Positions 29,472-38,124 of a DNA stretch of 64,000 bases are shown here, in pieces (the first letter of the stretch is position 1; every line of letters starts with the position of its first letter). A program made the translations under genes and the position numbers. Below the pieces are notes generated by a model. The model did not search any database. It was not told the origin of the DNA and saw nothing but the letters and a program-made list of their open reading frames with translations. The DNA comes from Sulfitobacter albidus (lineage in GTDB: Bacteria > Pseudomonadota > Alphaproteobacteria > Rhodobacterales > Rhodobacteraceae), in contig NZ_CP073581.1 of the NCBI RefSeq assembly GCF_018200035.1, forward strand, positions 1,422,501 to 1,486,500, written 5' to 3'.

Positions 29472-30665
29472 ATGAAAAAGATGCTTATGGCCACAACGGC
29501 TGCCGCACTGGTGGCGGGTGCGGCATTTGCCGACGGCCACGCGAAAGAAGTCAAACTGGGCATTGAATTCGGCTTTACCGGCCCGATTGAATCGCTGACC
29601 GGGCCAATGGCCGCGGGCGCCGAGATGGCAATGAAGGAAGTCACCGACGGCGGCATGCTGCTGGATGGTGCGACCGTCACGCCGATGCGCGCCGACAGTG
29701 GCTGCATCGACAACGGTCTGGCCGTGTCGAACGCCGAGCGCCTGATCGCCGACGGCATCAACGGGCTGATCGGCGCGGATTGCTCGGGCGTGACCGGCGC
29801 CGTACTGCAAAACGTCGCGATCCCGAACGGCATGGTGATGATCTCGCCCTCGGCCACATCGCCCGGCCTGACCACCATGGAAGACAACGGCCTGTTCTTC
29901 CGCACCTCGCCATCGGACGCGCGCGAGGGCGAAGTCATGGCAGAAATCCTGCAAGAGCGTGGCGTGAAATCCATCGCCCTGACCTACACCAACAACGACT
30001 ACGGCAAGGGTCTCGCGGATGCGATCGAATCCTCGTTCAAGGCCATCGGCGGTGAAGTCACCATCGTGGCCGCGCACGAAGACGGCAAAGCCGACTACTC
30101 CGCCGAAGTGGGCGCGCTGGCATCTGCCGGTGGCGATCTGCTGGTTGTTGCGGGCTACCTTGACCAGGGTGGCGCAGGCATCATCAACGCCGCCCTCGAC
30201 GCAGGCGCGTGGGATACATTCGGTCTGCCCGGCGGCATGATCGGGGACAACCTGCCCGCCACCATCGGCCCCGACCTCGACGGCTCCTACGGCCAGATCG
30301 CAGGCTCGCAGGGTACTGGCATCGAGACCTTTACCGCCATGGCCGAAGAAGCGGGCTTTGACGGCACATCGCCCTACACGCCAGAAAGCTATGACGCCGC
30401 GGCGCTGTTGATGCTGGCAATGCAGGCGGCGGGCTCCATGGATCCGGCGGAGTACAAGGATCACATCCTCGACGTTGCAAACGCACCGGGCACCGAAATC
30501 TTCCCCGGTGAGCTGACCAAGGCGCTTGAGCTGATCAAGAACGGTGAAGATATCGACTATGTCGGTGCCTCGGCGGTTGAACTGATCGGGCCCGGCGAAT
30601 CCGCAGGCACCTACCGCATGATCGAGGTCCGTGACGGCAAGAACGAAACCATCGGTTTCAAATAA
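29472..30665 (+). CDS. Branched-chain amino acid-type ABC transporter substrate-binding protein
   Basis: A periplasmic receptor of 397 residues. The ATG at 29472 (after GGGAGATACAC) gives a signal peptide 'KKMLMATTAAALVAGAAFADG'. The mature protein has the LivJ/K fold: 'GFTGPIESLTGPMAAGAEMAM', 'LIGADCSGVTGAVLQNVAIPNGMVMISPSATSP', and 'FFRTSPSDAREGEVMAEIL'. It heads the import operon, and a hairpin after it probably lets it be made in excess. The ligand (leucine, amide, or another amino-acid-like compound) cannot be fixed from sequence; the gene order does not suggest urea (urt). Confidence 0.9.
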   Translation: MKKMLMATTAAALVAGAAFADGHAKEVKLGIEFGFTGPIESLTGPMAAGAEMAMKEVTDGGMLLDGATVTPMRADSGCIDNGLAVSNAERLIADGINGLIGADCSGVTGAVLQNVAIPNGMVMISPSATSPGLTTMEDNGLFFRTSPSDAREGEVMAEILQERGVKSIALTYTNNDYGKGLADAIESSFKAIGGEVTIVAAHEDGKADYSAEVGALASAGGDLLVVAGYLDQGGAGIINAALDAGAWDTFGLPGGMIGDNLPATIGPDLDGSYGQIAGSQGTGIETFTAMAEEAGFDGTSPYTPESYDAAALLMLAMQAAGSMDPAEYKDHILDVANAPGTEIFPGELTKALELIKNGEDIDYVGASAVELIGPGESAGTYRMIEVRDGKNETIGFK

Positions 30666-30688
30666 GCACTGACATCGTAAAACACAGG

Positions 30689-30712
30689 CAGCCCGGGGAA
30701 TTCTCCGGGCTG
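30689..30712 (+). promoter_or_regulatory. Attenuator-like hairpin between the receptor and ATPase genes
   Basis: A 10-bp stem with one G.T pair (CAGCCCGG core with CCGGGCTG) around AATT is followed by TTT only. It is probably a partial terminator or 3' stabiliser for the receptor message. Confidence 0.6.
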
Positions 30713-30767
30713 TTTGACACTCAATGACCAGCCGCGCAAAAGCGGCGGCGCACACGGGGATATCGCC

Positions 30768-31550
30768 ATGATCGTCGTTGACGATTTGCACAAACACTTC
30801 GGCGGTTTCCACGCCGTCGACGGCGCCAGCCTGACGATCGAGCAAGGCTCTATCACCGGGCTTATCGGTCCGAACGGCGCGGGAAAGACGACCCTTTTCA
30901 ACGTGATCGCGGGCGTTCTTAAACCAACGTCAGGCCGTGTCACCATGGCGGGAGAGGACATCACCGGCCTGCCGCCGCACACGCTTTTTCACAAGGGCCT
31001 GCTGCGCACCTTCCAGATCGCGCATGAGTTTCATTCGATGACCTGCCGCGAGAACCTGATGATGGTGCCCGGCAACCAGTCGGGGGAGCATCTGTGGAAC
31101 ACGTGGTTCGGCCGCAAGCGCATCGCCGATGAGGAGCGCGCCCTGCGCGCCAAGGCCGACGAGGTGCTGGAATTCCTCACGGTCGAGCATCTGGCGGACC
31201 AGAAAGCAGGGCAAATCTCCGGCGGGCAGAAAAAGCTGCTGGAGCTTGGGCGCACCATGATGGTCGACGCCAGGATCGTCTTTCTGGACGAGGTCGGCGC
31301 GGGCGTGAACCGCACCCTGCTCAACACCATCGGCGACGCGATCCTGCGCCTGAACCAAGAGCGCGGATATACCTTTGTCGTGATCGAGCACGACATGGAT
31401 TTCATCGGCCGCCTGTGTGATCCGGTGATCTGCATGGCCGAGGGCCGCGTTTTGGCCACGGGCACCCTGCCCGAGATCAAGGCCAACGAGCAGGTGATCG
31501 AGGCCTATCTGGGCACCGGCCTGAAGAACAAAGAACAGGTGGGCGCATGA
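30768..31550 (+). CDS. livG: Branched-chain amino acid-type ABC transporter ATP-binding protein LivG
   Basis: A protein of 260 residues. The ATG at 30768 follows GGGGATA; an earlier in-frame start adds a non-conserved stretch. It has Walker A 'GPNGAGKTTLFN', the LivG-type 'FQIAHEFHSMTCRENLMM' Q-loop region, signature 'ISGGQKKLLELGRTMM' (one position changed from LSGGQ) and Walker B-like 'ARIVFLDEVGAGVN'. The longer ATPase of the LivG/LivF pair, coupled to livF by ATGA. Confidence 0.9.
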   Translation: MIVVDDLHKHFGGFHAVDGASLTIEQGSITGLIGPNGAGKTTLFNVIAGVLKPTSGRVTMAGEDITGLPPHTLFHKGLLRTFQIAHEFHSMTCRENLMMVPGNQSGEHLWNTWFGRKRIADEERALRAKADEVLEFLTVEHLADQKAGQISGGQKKLLELGRTMMVDARIVFLDEVGAGVNRTLLNTIGDAILRLNQERGYTFVVIEHDMDFIGRLCDPVICMAEGRVLATGTLPEIKANEQVIEAYLGTGLKNKEQVGA

Positions 31551-32365
31551 GCGACGCATACGGGGATCGCGGGAACAAGGATATCTCGGTCGCCAATCCC
31601 AAGGGACAGGGCAGCGTGATGCCAAAGGCGAGCGGCAAAAGCCACGCAGCCCCCGGCGGGCCGTTCCTCATCGGGGACACGATGACGGGCGGTTACGGCA
31701 AGGGCCCCGACATCCTGCACGACTGCACCATCGCGGTGGAGCGCGGCGAGATCGCGGTCATCGTCGGCCCCAATGGCGCGGGCAAATCCACGGCGATGAA
31801 GGCGGTGTTCGGCATGCTCGACGTGCGCTCCGGCGCGGTGAAGCTGGACGGCGAGGACATTACCGGCCTCTCCCCGCAGGACCGGGTGGCCAAGGGCATG
31901 GGGTTCGTGCCGCAGACCTCGAACATCTTCACCTCCATGACGGTCGAGGAAAACCTTGAGATGGGCGCCTTTATCCGCCGCGACGATTTCCGCGAGACGA
32001 TGGCGCAGGTCTATGACCTGTTTCCGATCCTCAAGGACAAGCGCAATCAGGCGGCGGGCGAGCTGTCGGGCGGGCAACGCCAGCAGGTCGCCGTGGGCCG
32101 CGCGTTGATGACACAACCCAAGGTGCTGATGCTCGATGAGCCCACGGCGGGCGTGTCGCCCATCGTCATGGACGAGCTTTTCGACCGGATCATCGAGGTC
32201 GCGCGCACCGGAATCCCCATCCTGATGGTCGAACAGAACGCGCGCCAAGCGCTTGAAATCGCGGACAAAGGATACGTTCTGGTGCAGGGCCGCAATGCGT
32301 ATACGGGAACGGGCAAGGAATTGCTGGCCGATCCGGAAGTCCGCAAGAGTTTTTTGGGGGGATGA
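31547..32365 (+). CDS. livF: Branched-chain amino acid-type ABC transporter ATP-binding protein LivF
   Basis: A protein of 272 residues. It has an unusual N-terminal extension of about 45 residues before the ATPase domain starts ('MTGGYGKGPDILHDCTIAVE'); an internal ATG at 31682 could give a 227-residue form closer to the usual LivF. Walker A 'GPNGAGKSTAMK', signature 'LSGGQRQQVAVGRAL' and Walker B 'VLMLDEPTAG' are intact. Starts in the livG stop and overlaps the next small gene by ATGA. Confidence 0.9.
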   Translation: MSDAYGDRGNKDISVANPKGQGSVMPKASGKSHAAPGGPFLIGDTMTGGYGKGPDILHDCTIAVERGEIAVIVGPNGAGKSTAMKAVFGMLDVRSGAVKLDGEDITGLSPQDRVAKGMGFVPQTSNIFTSMTVEENLEMGAFIRRDDFRETMAQVYDLFPILKDKRNQAAGELSGGQRQQVAVGRALMTQPKVLMLDEPTAGVSPIVMDELFDRIIEVARTGIPILMVEQNARQALEIADKGYVLVQGRNAYTGTGKELLADPEVRKSFLGG

Positions 32366-32714
32366 GCATGAGAAGTCTGGTTTTTCTCGGCGCGATCTGC
32401 GCCGGACCGGCGATGGCCGCCACGATCGACTGCACCTTTACGGTTGAATGTATCGAAAGTGAGTGTGCCGAGACGGCATTTTCCCTCAGCGTTGAGGATT
32501 TTGATCCGGACGGGGGGCGGTGACGCTGGTCACCGACGCCGAAACACTGCGCGGCTCCGTCACACACGAAGCAGCACCCATCCACATGGTGTTTGTCGGA
32601 AACACCGCCCTGCACATGCTGTCAATGAACGACGCGGGCGATGCGCGCTACAGCGTCCATCTGGAGACGCCGATGGTGCTGAGCTATCGCGGAACCTGCG
32701 AGGGGTTTGACTGA
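32362..32714 (+). CDS. Small secreted Cys-containing protein in the liv operon, frame broken at 32512-32517
   Basis: The ATG at 32362 overlaps the livF stop. A signal peptide ('RSLVFLGAICAGPAMAA') leads into 'IDCTFTVECIESECAETAF', with several Cys residues. The frame ends after 'FDPDGGR', but adding one G to the GGGGGG run at 32512-32517 continues it as 'AVTLVTDAETLRGSV' to a TGA at 32712-32714, giving about 117 residues and a last Cys in 'GTCEGFD'. The stop overlaps livH. I recognise no family; position suggests a periplasmic accessory of the importer. Confidence 0.65.
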
Positions 32715-33727
32715 TGGATCTTCTCAACGCGCTGGTGGCGTTCCTCAACTACGTCTTTATCCCCGGTGTCGCCTACGGGGCGCAGCTGGCGATCGGAGCG
32801 CTGGGGGTGACACTGGTTTACGGCATCCTGCGGTTTTCCAACTTTGCCCATGGCGACACGATGGCCTTCGGCACGATGGTCGTGATCCTGCTGACATGGG
32901 CGCTGCAATCGACCGGTTTCAACCTTGGCCCGCTGCCCACCGCGCTGGTCGCCCTGCCCTTTGGTATTCTGGGCTGTATCGCGCTGGTGCTGCTGACCGA
33001 CCGGGTCGTCTACCGATTTTACCGCGAACAAAAGGCCAAGCCGGTGATCCTCGTCATCGTCTCGATGGGCGTGATGTTCGTGATGAACGGCATCGTGCGC
33101 TTCATCATCGGGCCGGACGATCAAAGCTTTAACGACGGGGAGCGGTTCTTGATTTCCGCACGGGATTTCAAGGCCATGACCGGCCTCGAAGAGGGCCTTG
33201 GCATCCGCACCACGCAAGGGATCACAGTCATCACAGCTATCGTCGTCGTGGCGTGGCTGTTCTGGTTTCTCAACAAGACGCGGGCGGGCAAATCCATGCG
33301 CGCCTATTCCGACAACGAGGATCTGGCGCTGCTGTCGGGCATCAACCCAGAGCGTGTGGTGATGATCACCTGGATCATCGTCGCGGCCCTCGCGACCATC
33401 GCGGGCACGCTTTACGGCCTCGATAAATCGTTCAAGCCGTTCACCTATTTCCAGCTGTTGCTGCCGATCTTTGCCTCCGCCGTGGTGGGCGGCATCGGCA
33501 ATCCGCTGGGGGCCATCGCGGGCGGGTTCGTCATTGCGTTCTCCGAGGTGACGATCACCTACGCATGGAAAAAGGTGCTGGGCTATCTCATGCCCGAAAG
33601 CCTTGAGCCATCGGGCCTCGTGCAGCTGATGTCCACCGATTATAAATTCGCCGTCAGCTTTGTGATCTTGCTGATTGTGCTGTTGTTCCGGCCCACGGGC
33701 CTCTTCAAAGGGCAGTCGACGACATGA
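32714..33727 (+). CDS. livH: Branched-chain amino acid-type ABC transporter permease LivH
   Basis: An inner-membrane permease of 337 residues with about eight hydrophobic segments. 'GALGVTLVYGILRFSNFAHGDTMAFG' is the family N-terminal motif, and the EAA-like coupling loop is near 'RAYSDNEDLALLSGINPERVVMITWIIV'. The C-terminus ends 'VLLFRPTGLFKGQ', the usual LivH ending. The ATG overlaps the stop of the small secreted gene. Coupled to livM (ATGA). Confidence 0.9.
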   Translation: MDLLNALVAFLNYVFIPGVAYGAQLAIGALGVTLVYGILRFSNFAHGDTMAFGTMVVILLTWALQSTGFNLGPLPTALVALPFGILGCIALVLLTDRVVYRFYREQKAKPVILVIVSMGVMFVMNGIVRFIIGPDDQSFNDGERFLISARDFKAMTGLEEGLGIRTTQGITVITAIVVVAWLFWFLNKTRAGKSMRAYSDNEDLALLSGINPERVVMITWIIVAALATIAGTLYGLDKSFKPFTYFQLLLPIFASAVVGGIGNPLGAIAGGFVIAFSEVTITYAWKKVLGYLMPESLEPSGLVQLMSTDYKFAVSFVILLIVLLFRPTGLFKGQSTT

Positions 33728-35061
33728 GTGAAACACTGCGCAACACGTTGCTCTTTGCGGGCGTCTTTGGGCTGATCATCGGCTCTGGGTTTTTGCAGGG
33801 GTGGAACAACGCGATGTTCATCCTCAACATGGGGCTGGTATCGGCGATTATGTCGCTTGGCGTGAACCTGCAATGGGGGTTTGCCGGGCTGTTCAACGTT
33901 GGCGTCATGGGGTTTGTCGCACTCGGCGGTCTGGCGGCGGTGCTGGTGGGGATGCCCGCCACGCCCGGCGCCTTCAGCGCGGGTGGCTGGGGCGTGCTGG
34001 GCGCGCTGGTGCTTGGCGCCGGGACGATTGTGGCGGCGGTGCTGGCCTACACGCGCCTCGCGCCGGGGCGCACCCGCAGCCTTGCGATCATGGCGATCCT
34101 GATTTTCGGCTTCTTCGTGTTTCGCGGTTTGCTCGATCCGTCGGTCGAGGCGATCGAGGCCGTAAACCCAGCGGCCACAGGTTTTCTGGGTGGTCTGAAC
34201 CCCGGCACGGAGGAAACCTATCGCAGCAACGGGTGGATCATGCTGATCGCCTGGCCGGTCGGTGGGTTGTTCGCCGCCGGGGCCGCATGGCTGATCGGCA
34301 AGGTGGCGCTTGGCCTGCGCTCTGACTACCTTGCCATCGCGACGCTGGGCATCGCCGAAATCATCATCGCCATGCTCAAGAACGAGGATTGGCTGACCCG
34401 TGGCGTCAAGAACGTGGTGGGCATCCCGCGCCCCGTACCCTACGAGCTGGATTTGCAGAACTCCGCCGCCTTTGTCGAACGCGCCGCCGCGATGGGGTTT
34501 GATCCGGTCGAGGGATCCACGATCTTTGTCAAGATCCTCTACGCGCTGCTCTTTGCCGTGGTGCTGGGCGTGATCTTCTGGCTGAGCCATCGTGCGCTGC
34601 ACAGCCCCTGGGGCCGGATGCTGCGCGCGATCCGCGACAATGAAGACGCCGCCGAAGCGATGGGCAAGGACGTCACCCGGCGCCACTTGCAGGTGTTCAT
34701 CCTGGGCTCTGCCGTTTGCGGGATTGCGGGGGCGATGATGACAACGCTCGACAGCCAGCTGACGCCGGGCACCTACCAGCCACTGCGCTTTACTTTCCTC
34801 ATCTGGGTGATGGTGATCGTGGGCGGATCGGGGAACAATCTGGGCGCGATCCTCGGTGGCTTCCTGATCTGGTTCCTTTGGGTGCAGGTAGAGCCGATGG
34901 GCCTGTTCGTGATGGACATCATCACGGCCGGCATGGCCGAGGACAGCGCGCTGCGCGCACATCTGATCGACTCCGCGGCGCAGATGCGTCTGCTGACGAT
35001 GGGGGTTCTGATGATCCTCGTGCTCAGGTTCAGCCCGCGCGGGCTGATCCCCGAGAAATGA
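33724..35061 (+). CDS. livM: Branched-chain amino acid-type ABC transporter permease LivM
   Basis: A protein of 445 residues, longer than average for LivM (about 320-425). Motifs are 'MGLVSAIMSLGVNLQWGFAGLFNVGVMGFVALGG' and the coupling loop 'GRMLRAIRDNEDAAEAMGKDVTRRHLQVFILGSAVCGIAGAM'. A loop with extra residues lies near 105-165 ('PSVEAIEAVNPAATGFLGGLNPGTEE'). It ends '[14 protein letters not shown]', typical of the family. Its stop overlaps a small membrane gene. Confidence 0.9.
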   Translation: MSETLRNTLLFAGVFGLIIGSGFLQGWNNAMFILNMGLVSAIMSLGVNLQWGFAGLFNVGVMGFVALGGLAAVLVGMPATPGAFSAGGWGVLGALVLGAGTIVAAVLAYTRLAPGRTRSLAIMAILIFGFFVFRGLLDPSVEAIEAVNPAATGFLGGLNPGTEETYRSNGWIMLIAWPVGGLFAAGAAWLIGKVALGLRSDYLAIATLGIAEIIIAMLKNEDWLTRGVKNVVGIPRPVPYELDLQNSAAFVERAAAMGFDPVEGSTIFVKILYALLFAVVLGVIFWLSHRALHSPWGRMLRAIRDNEDAAEAMGKDVTRRHLQVFILGSAVCGIAGAMMTTLDSQLTPGTYQPLRFTFLIWVMVIVGGSGNNLGAILGGFLIWFLWVQVEPMGLFVMDIITAGMAEDSALRAHLIDSAAQMRLLTMGVLMILVLRFSPRGLIPEK

Positions 35062-35414
35062 GCCGCCGCGCCATCGTCACCGCACTTGCCGCGATTACCG
35101 GGCTGGTGCATCTGCTGATCGGCACGTTCGATACGCTCTATCCCGCGTTGCAGGATGCCGCACCGCTGTCCGCCCGCGGCGGGTTAATGGCGTCGTGGTA
35201 TCTGACGGGGTTGTTCCTGCTGTGGTCGGTACATGTTTTCTGGCACGGGCAGGAAGGCGCGCGGCAGCTGGGCTGGGTCTGGATCGCGGGCGGTATGACG
35301 TTCACCGTCATCGCGCTTGTCGAAGGTGGCCTGCCGGGGCTGATCGCCCTGCCCCAGTGGATTGCCCTGTGCCTGACCGGCGGGCTTGCGTTGACACTGC
35401 CCAGACGGCGCTAG
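35058..35414 (+). CDS. Small four-helix membrane protein, unknown function
   Basis: The ATG at 35058 overlaps the livM stop (ATGA). The 118-residue protein has four hydrophobic segments (about 6-24, 43-62, 72-89, 95-112), including '[19 protein letters not shown]' and '[20 protein letters not shown]'. I do not recognise a family. Coupling places it in the importer operon as an accessory, but it may simply be a passenger. Its TAG stop shares the CTAG tetramer at 35411-35414 with the convergent ATPase gene. Confidence 0.65.
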   Translation: MSRRAIVTALAAITGLVHLLIGTFDTLYPALQDAAPLSARGGLMASWYLTGLFLLWSVHVFWHGQEGARQLGWVWIAGGMTFTVIALVEGGLPGLIALPQWIALCLTGGLALTLPRRR

Positions 35415-37000
35415 CGCCCCTTGAACAGGCCGCCGAGGATGCCGCGCACGATGCGGCGCCCTGTCGTACCCTTCAGCTCCTTGATGACCACCTGCGCAAT
35501 CGCGCCTCCGATCCCGTCGCCGCTGCCGCGGCTGCTGCGGGTCGAGCGGGTCGTCGCGGTATCCTTGCTGGCGTAACGGCGCGCCTTCTTGAACTCGCGC
35601 AGGCTGGGCGTTTCGGCCTCGGCGCGTTTGGCGGCCTTTGCATCTTCTTCTGCCTTTGCGATGGCGGCTTCGGCCGCTTCCGCTTCGGCGGCGGCTTTTT
35701 CGGCGCGGGATTTGAGCATCTCGAACGCGCTGTCGCGGTCGAGGGGCGCGTCGTATTTACCGGCCATTTCCGAGGCGGCCATGACACCCGCGCGCTCGGC
35801 TTGCGTGATCGGCCCCAACTGCGACGAGGGCGGGCGGATCAGCGTGCGCTCCACGATCCCCGGCACGCCCTTTGGTTGCAGCATCGAGGTCACGGCCTCA
35901 CCGACGCCGACCTCGCGGATCGCTTCCTCCGTGTCAAAGGCGGGGTTTTCGCGGTAGGTCTCCGCCGCATGCCGCAACTCCTTGCGGTCCTTGGCGGTAA
36001 AGGCGCGCAGCGCGTGCTGCACCCGGTTGCCGAGCTGGCCCAGAATATCCTCGGGCACATCCGCCGGGTTCTGGGTGATGAAATACACCCCCACCCCTTT
36101 GGAGCGGATGAGGCGCGCGACCTGTTCGACCTTGTTGACCAGCGCCTTTGGCGCGTCCTCGAACAGCAGATGCGCCTCGTCGAAAAAGAAGACAAGCTTG
36201 GGCTTGTCCGGATCCCCGACCTCTGGCAGCTCCTCGAACAGCTCCGACAGCAGCCACAGCAGGAAAGTCGCATAGAGCTTGGGCGCGCCCATCAGCTTGT
36301 CCGAGGCGAGGATATTGACCATGCCGCGCCCGTCCGCAGCGGTCCGCATCAGATCGCTGAGCGCCAGCGCGGGCTCCCCGAACAGCTTGGCGCCCCCCTG
36401 ATTTTCCAGCACGAGCAACCGCCGCTGGATCGCCCCCACCGACGCCGAAGATACGTTGCCGTAGCGCAGCGAAAGATCGCCAGCGTTTTCGCCGATCCAC
36501 ACCAACAGGGCCTGCAGATCCTTGAGATCGAGCAGCGGCAGCCCGTCCTCATCCGCCACCCGGAACGCGATGTTGAGGATGCCCTCCTGTGCCTCGCTCA
36601 GCTCAAGCAGCTGCGACAGCAGCAGCGGCCCCATTTCGGAAACGGTCGTGCGCACCGGATGGCCCTGATCGCCGAAAAGATCCCAGAAGGTCACGGGAAA
36701 CGCCGAATAGGCGTAGTCGGCAAATCCGATCTTTTCCGCGCGTTCCATGAACGGACCGTGCAATTTATGGGCGGGATCACCGGATTTGGCCAATCCGCTT
36801 AAGTCCCCTTTAACATCCGCCATGAAAACCGGCACGCCCGCGCCCGAGAACCCTTCGGCGAGGATCTGCAGCGTCACCGTCTTTCCCGTTCCGGTTGCGC
36901 CCGCGATCAGACCGTGGCGGTTGGCATATTTCAACGATAAATGCTGCTGGGTGCCGTAATCCGGGCCACCGCCACCGATGAAAATTCCTGTCTCGCTCAC
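35411..37000 (-). CDS. HerA-like ATPase, DUF853 (YjgR) family
   Basis: A 529-residue FtsK/HerA-type P-loop protein starting with GTG at 37000. It begins '[47 protein letters not shown]', with Walker A 'GATGTGKT' near residue 34. '[19 protein letters not shown]' is Walker B, and '[29 protein letters not shown]' is the sensor/arginine-finger region. Residues about 430-480 are an Ala/Glu-rich coiled coil. YjgR-type proteins are of unknown role, possibly DNA pumping or repair. It is a single gene. Confidence 0.88.
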   Translation of the reverse strand: MSETGIFIGGGGPDYGTQQHLSLKYANRHGLIAGATGTGKTVTLQILAEGFSGAGVPVFMADVKGDLSGLAKSGDPAHKLHGPFMERAEKIGFADYAYSAFPVTFWDLFGDQGHPVRTTVSEMGPLLLSQLLELSEAQEGILNIAFRVADEDGLPLLDLKDLQALLVWIGENAGDLSLRYGNVSSASVGAIQRRLLVLENQGGAKLFGEPALALSDLMRTAADGRGMVNILASDKLMGAPKLYATFLLWLLSELFEELPEVGDPDKPKLVFFFDEAHLLFEDAPKALVNKVEQVARLIRSKGVGVYFITQNPADVPEDILGQLGNRVQHALRAFTAKDRKELRHAAETYRENPAFDTEEAIREVGVGEAVTSMLQPKGVPGIVERTLIRPPSSQLGPITQAERAGVMAASEMAGKYDAPLDRDSAFEMLKSRAEKAAAEAEAAEAAIAKAEEDAKAAKRAEAETPSLREFKKARRYASKDTATTRSTRSSRGSGDGIGGAIAQVVIKELKGTTGRRIVRGILGGLFKGR

Positions 37001-37089
37001 GGTGCGTTCTCCCTTTGGTTGACGGCCCCGCGTTGTCGGTCTGCACGGCCCGTTTGAGCATACAACCTTAACTTTTTGACGCCATAGTG

Positions 37090-37174
37090 ATTTTGCGTTC
37101 GGTTCATATGTCCTTGGACCGGGCGCACTTCCTCCCTGTCAGACTGGCCGTGCCTTCGGGCACGGCATTTTTTT
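37090..37174 (+). ncRNA. Candidate small RNA 1 (5' end undefined)
   Basis: A perfect 8-bp stem GCCGTGCC/GGCACGGC with a UUCG tetraloop (37147-37166) is followed by ATTTTTTT. No gene is on this strand for the preceding 1.7 kb. The bases before the hairpin contain CTTCCTCCCTG (37128-37138), a C-rich stretch that can pair with Shine-Dalgarno sequences, as seen in alphaproteobacterial anti-SD sRNAs. No convincing promoter was found, so the 5' end is a guess. Confidence 0.45.
37147..37174 (+). terminator. Rho-independent terminator with UUCG loop
   Basis: GCCGTGCC, TTCG loop, GGCACGGC, then ATTTTTTT. One of the clearest terminators in the window, with no upstream protein gene on its strand. Confidence 0.88.
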
Positions 37175-37256
37175 GTCCAAATGGTTTAGATTCAGGGATT
37201 TCACACAATGCAGATTTCCTGTTGACCGCCGCCGACACAGTGAATAACGTCACGGC

Positions 37257-37327
37257 ATAAGTCGGCTCAGTCCGACAGGGAGTTACAATAAATTGAAAAA
37301 GAGGGCGCCGGTCGCCCTCTTTTTTTA
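37257..37327 (+). ncRNA. Candidate small RNA 2
   Basis: TTGACC at 37222-37227 and a weak -10 (TAACGT, 37245-37250) with 17-base spacing would start a transcript near 37257. The RNA would hold a short hairpin (GTCGG/CCGAC, 37261-37276), an AU-rich single strand with GGGAG, and a strong terminator hairpin at 37296-37320 followed by seven or more T. About 70 nucleotides long. No family is recognised and the promoter match is modest. Confidence 0.45.
37296..37327 (+). terminator. Rho-independent terminator
   Basis: A 12-bp perfect stem (AAAAAGAGGGCG with CGCCCTCTTTTT) around a CCGGT loop, running into a T-tract. It lies 119 bases before the IalB-like gene and has no upstream protein gene on its strand. 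Confidence 0.88.
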
Positions 37328-37445
37328 TGGGTGCGGGCACGCTATTCCTGTGGCGAATTTACGCCTCCGGCTGACGCGGATCGGCCCTGACATCCCCCCG
37401 GTCACCTGCTAGGTTACCGCAAAAGAGTTAACCGACGGATTGAAC

Positions 37446-38066
37446 ATGACCAGATTCTTGACCGCCCTTGTCCTGAGCCTTAGCCTGCCGCATCTGGCGC
37501 TGGCACAAGAGACGACAACACCAACACAGACCGAAGAGGCCGCCCCCACGACCAGCATAGAGGATCAGCTGAGCCTCGGCGAGGATGCCGATGCGCCCGC
37601 GGGTCTGGGCGAGCCCTACACCAAAGAGGTGATCGGCTCGTGGGAGATGCGCTGCATCAAGGGCGAGCCCGAGAACGTCGATGCGGAACCCTGTCAGATG
37701 TACCAGCTGATGGACGATGGCCAGGGCGCGCCCGTGGCTGAGGTTTCGCTGTTCCGCCTGCCGTCGGGGGGCAAGGCCGTGGCCGGCGCCACGATCATCG
37801 TTCCGCTTGAAACCGCCCTGCCGCAGCAACTGACCATGCGGATCGACGGCGGCTCGCCGCGCCGCTACCCCTATGCGTTCTGCAATCCGGTGGGTTGCTA
37901 CGTCCGGCTCGGGCTGACCGACGCGGACGTGAACGCGATGAAGCGCGGCAATGAGGCCAAGTTGAGCATCGTGCCCGCGCTGGCCCCCGATCAAGTGGTT
38001 GAACTGACCCTGTCGCTGACCGGCTTCACCGCTTCATACGACAAGGTGTCCGTGATCGAACAATAG
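37446..38066 (+). CDS. Invasion-associated locus B (IalB) family protein
   Basis: A protein of 206 residues from the ATG at 37446 (a TTG two codons earlier is possible). It has a signal peptide 'TRFLTALVLSLSLPHLALAQ', a Thr/Glu-rich linker (about 21-55) and an IalB domain from about residue 60 ('EVIGSWEMRCIKGEPENVDAEPCQMYQLM', then 'YAFCNPVGCYVRLGL'), with the conserved Cys pairs. IalB relatives are common periplasmic or envelope proteins in free-living Alphaproteobacteria; the invasion role known from Bartonella need not apply. Ends in a convergent terminator region. Confidence 0.85.
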   Translation: MTRFLTALVLSLSLPHLALAQETTTPTQTEEAAPTTSIEDQLSLGEDADAPAGLGEPYTKEVIGSWEMRCIKGEPENVDAEPCQMYQLMDDGQGAPVAEVSLFRLPSGGKAVAGATIIVPLETALPQQLTMRIDGGSPRRYPYAFCNPVGCYVRLGLTDADVNAMKRGNEAKLSIVPALAPDQVVELTLSLTGFTASYDKVSVIEQ

Positions 38067-38087
38067 ATCCAGACCGCTATTGACGCA

Positions 38088-38124
38088 GGGCCGCTCCCGT
38101 CGCAGGGGGCGGCCCCTTCTTTTT
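38088..38124 (+). terminator. Terminator between the convergent IalB-like and ketoacyl synthase genes
   Basis: An 11-bp stem with one G.T pair (GGGCCGCTCCC with GGGGGCGGCCC) and a GTCGCA loop is followed by CTTCTTTTT on the plus strand. Confidence 0.8.

Larger units (their letters stand above)
37001..37445. other. Gene-free 445-bp stretch with two plus-strand terminators
   Basis: No supported reading frame lies here. It holds the promoter region of the DUF853 gene (minus strand), two strong plus-strand terminators (37147-37174 and 37296-37327) with no coding gene before either, and the promoter region of the IalB-like gene. The two terminators suggest short non-coding RNAs. Confidence 0.7.

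Noticed and set aside
29328..30845. 505-codon minus-strand ORF opposite the liv receptor gene
   Set aside because: Shadow of a conserved gene on the plus strand; no start signal and no family features.
33640..34962. 440-codon minus-strand ORF opposite livM
   Set aside because: Rich in His, Gln, Asp and Arg with no hydrophobic core, the usual signature of an antisense reading of a membrane-protein gene.
35195..36802. 535-codon plus-strand ORF opposite the HerA-like gene
   Set aside because: Shadow of the DUF853 gene, whose Walker A and B motifs fix the true frame.
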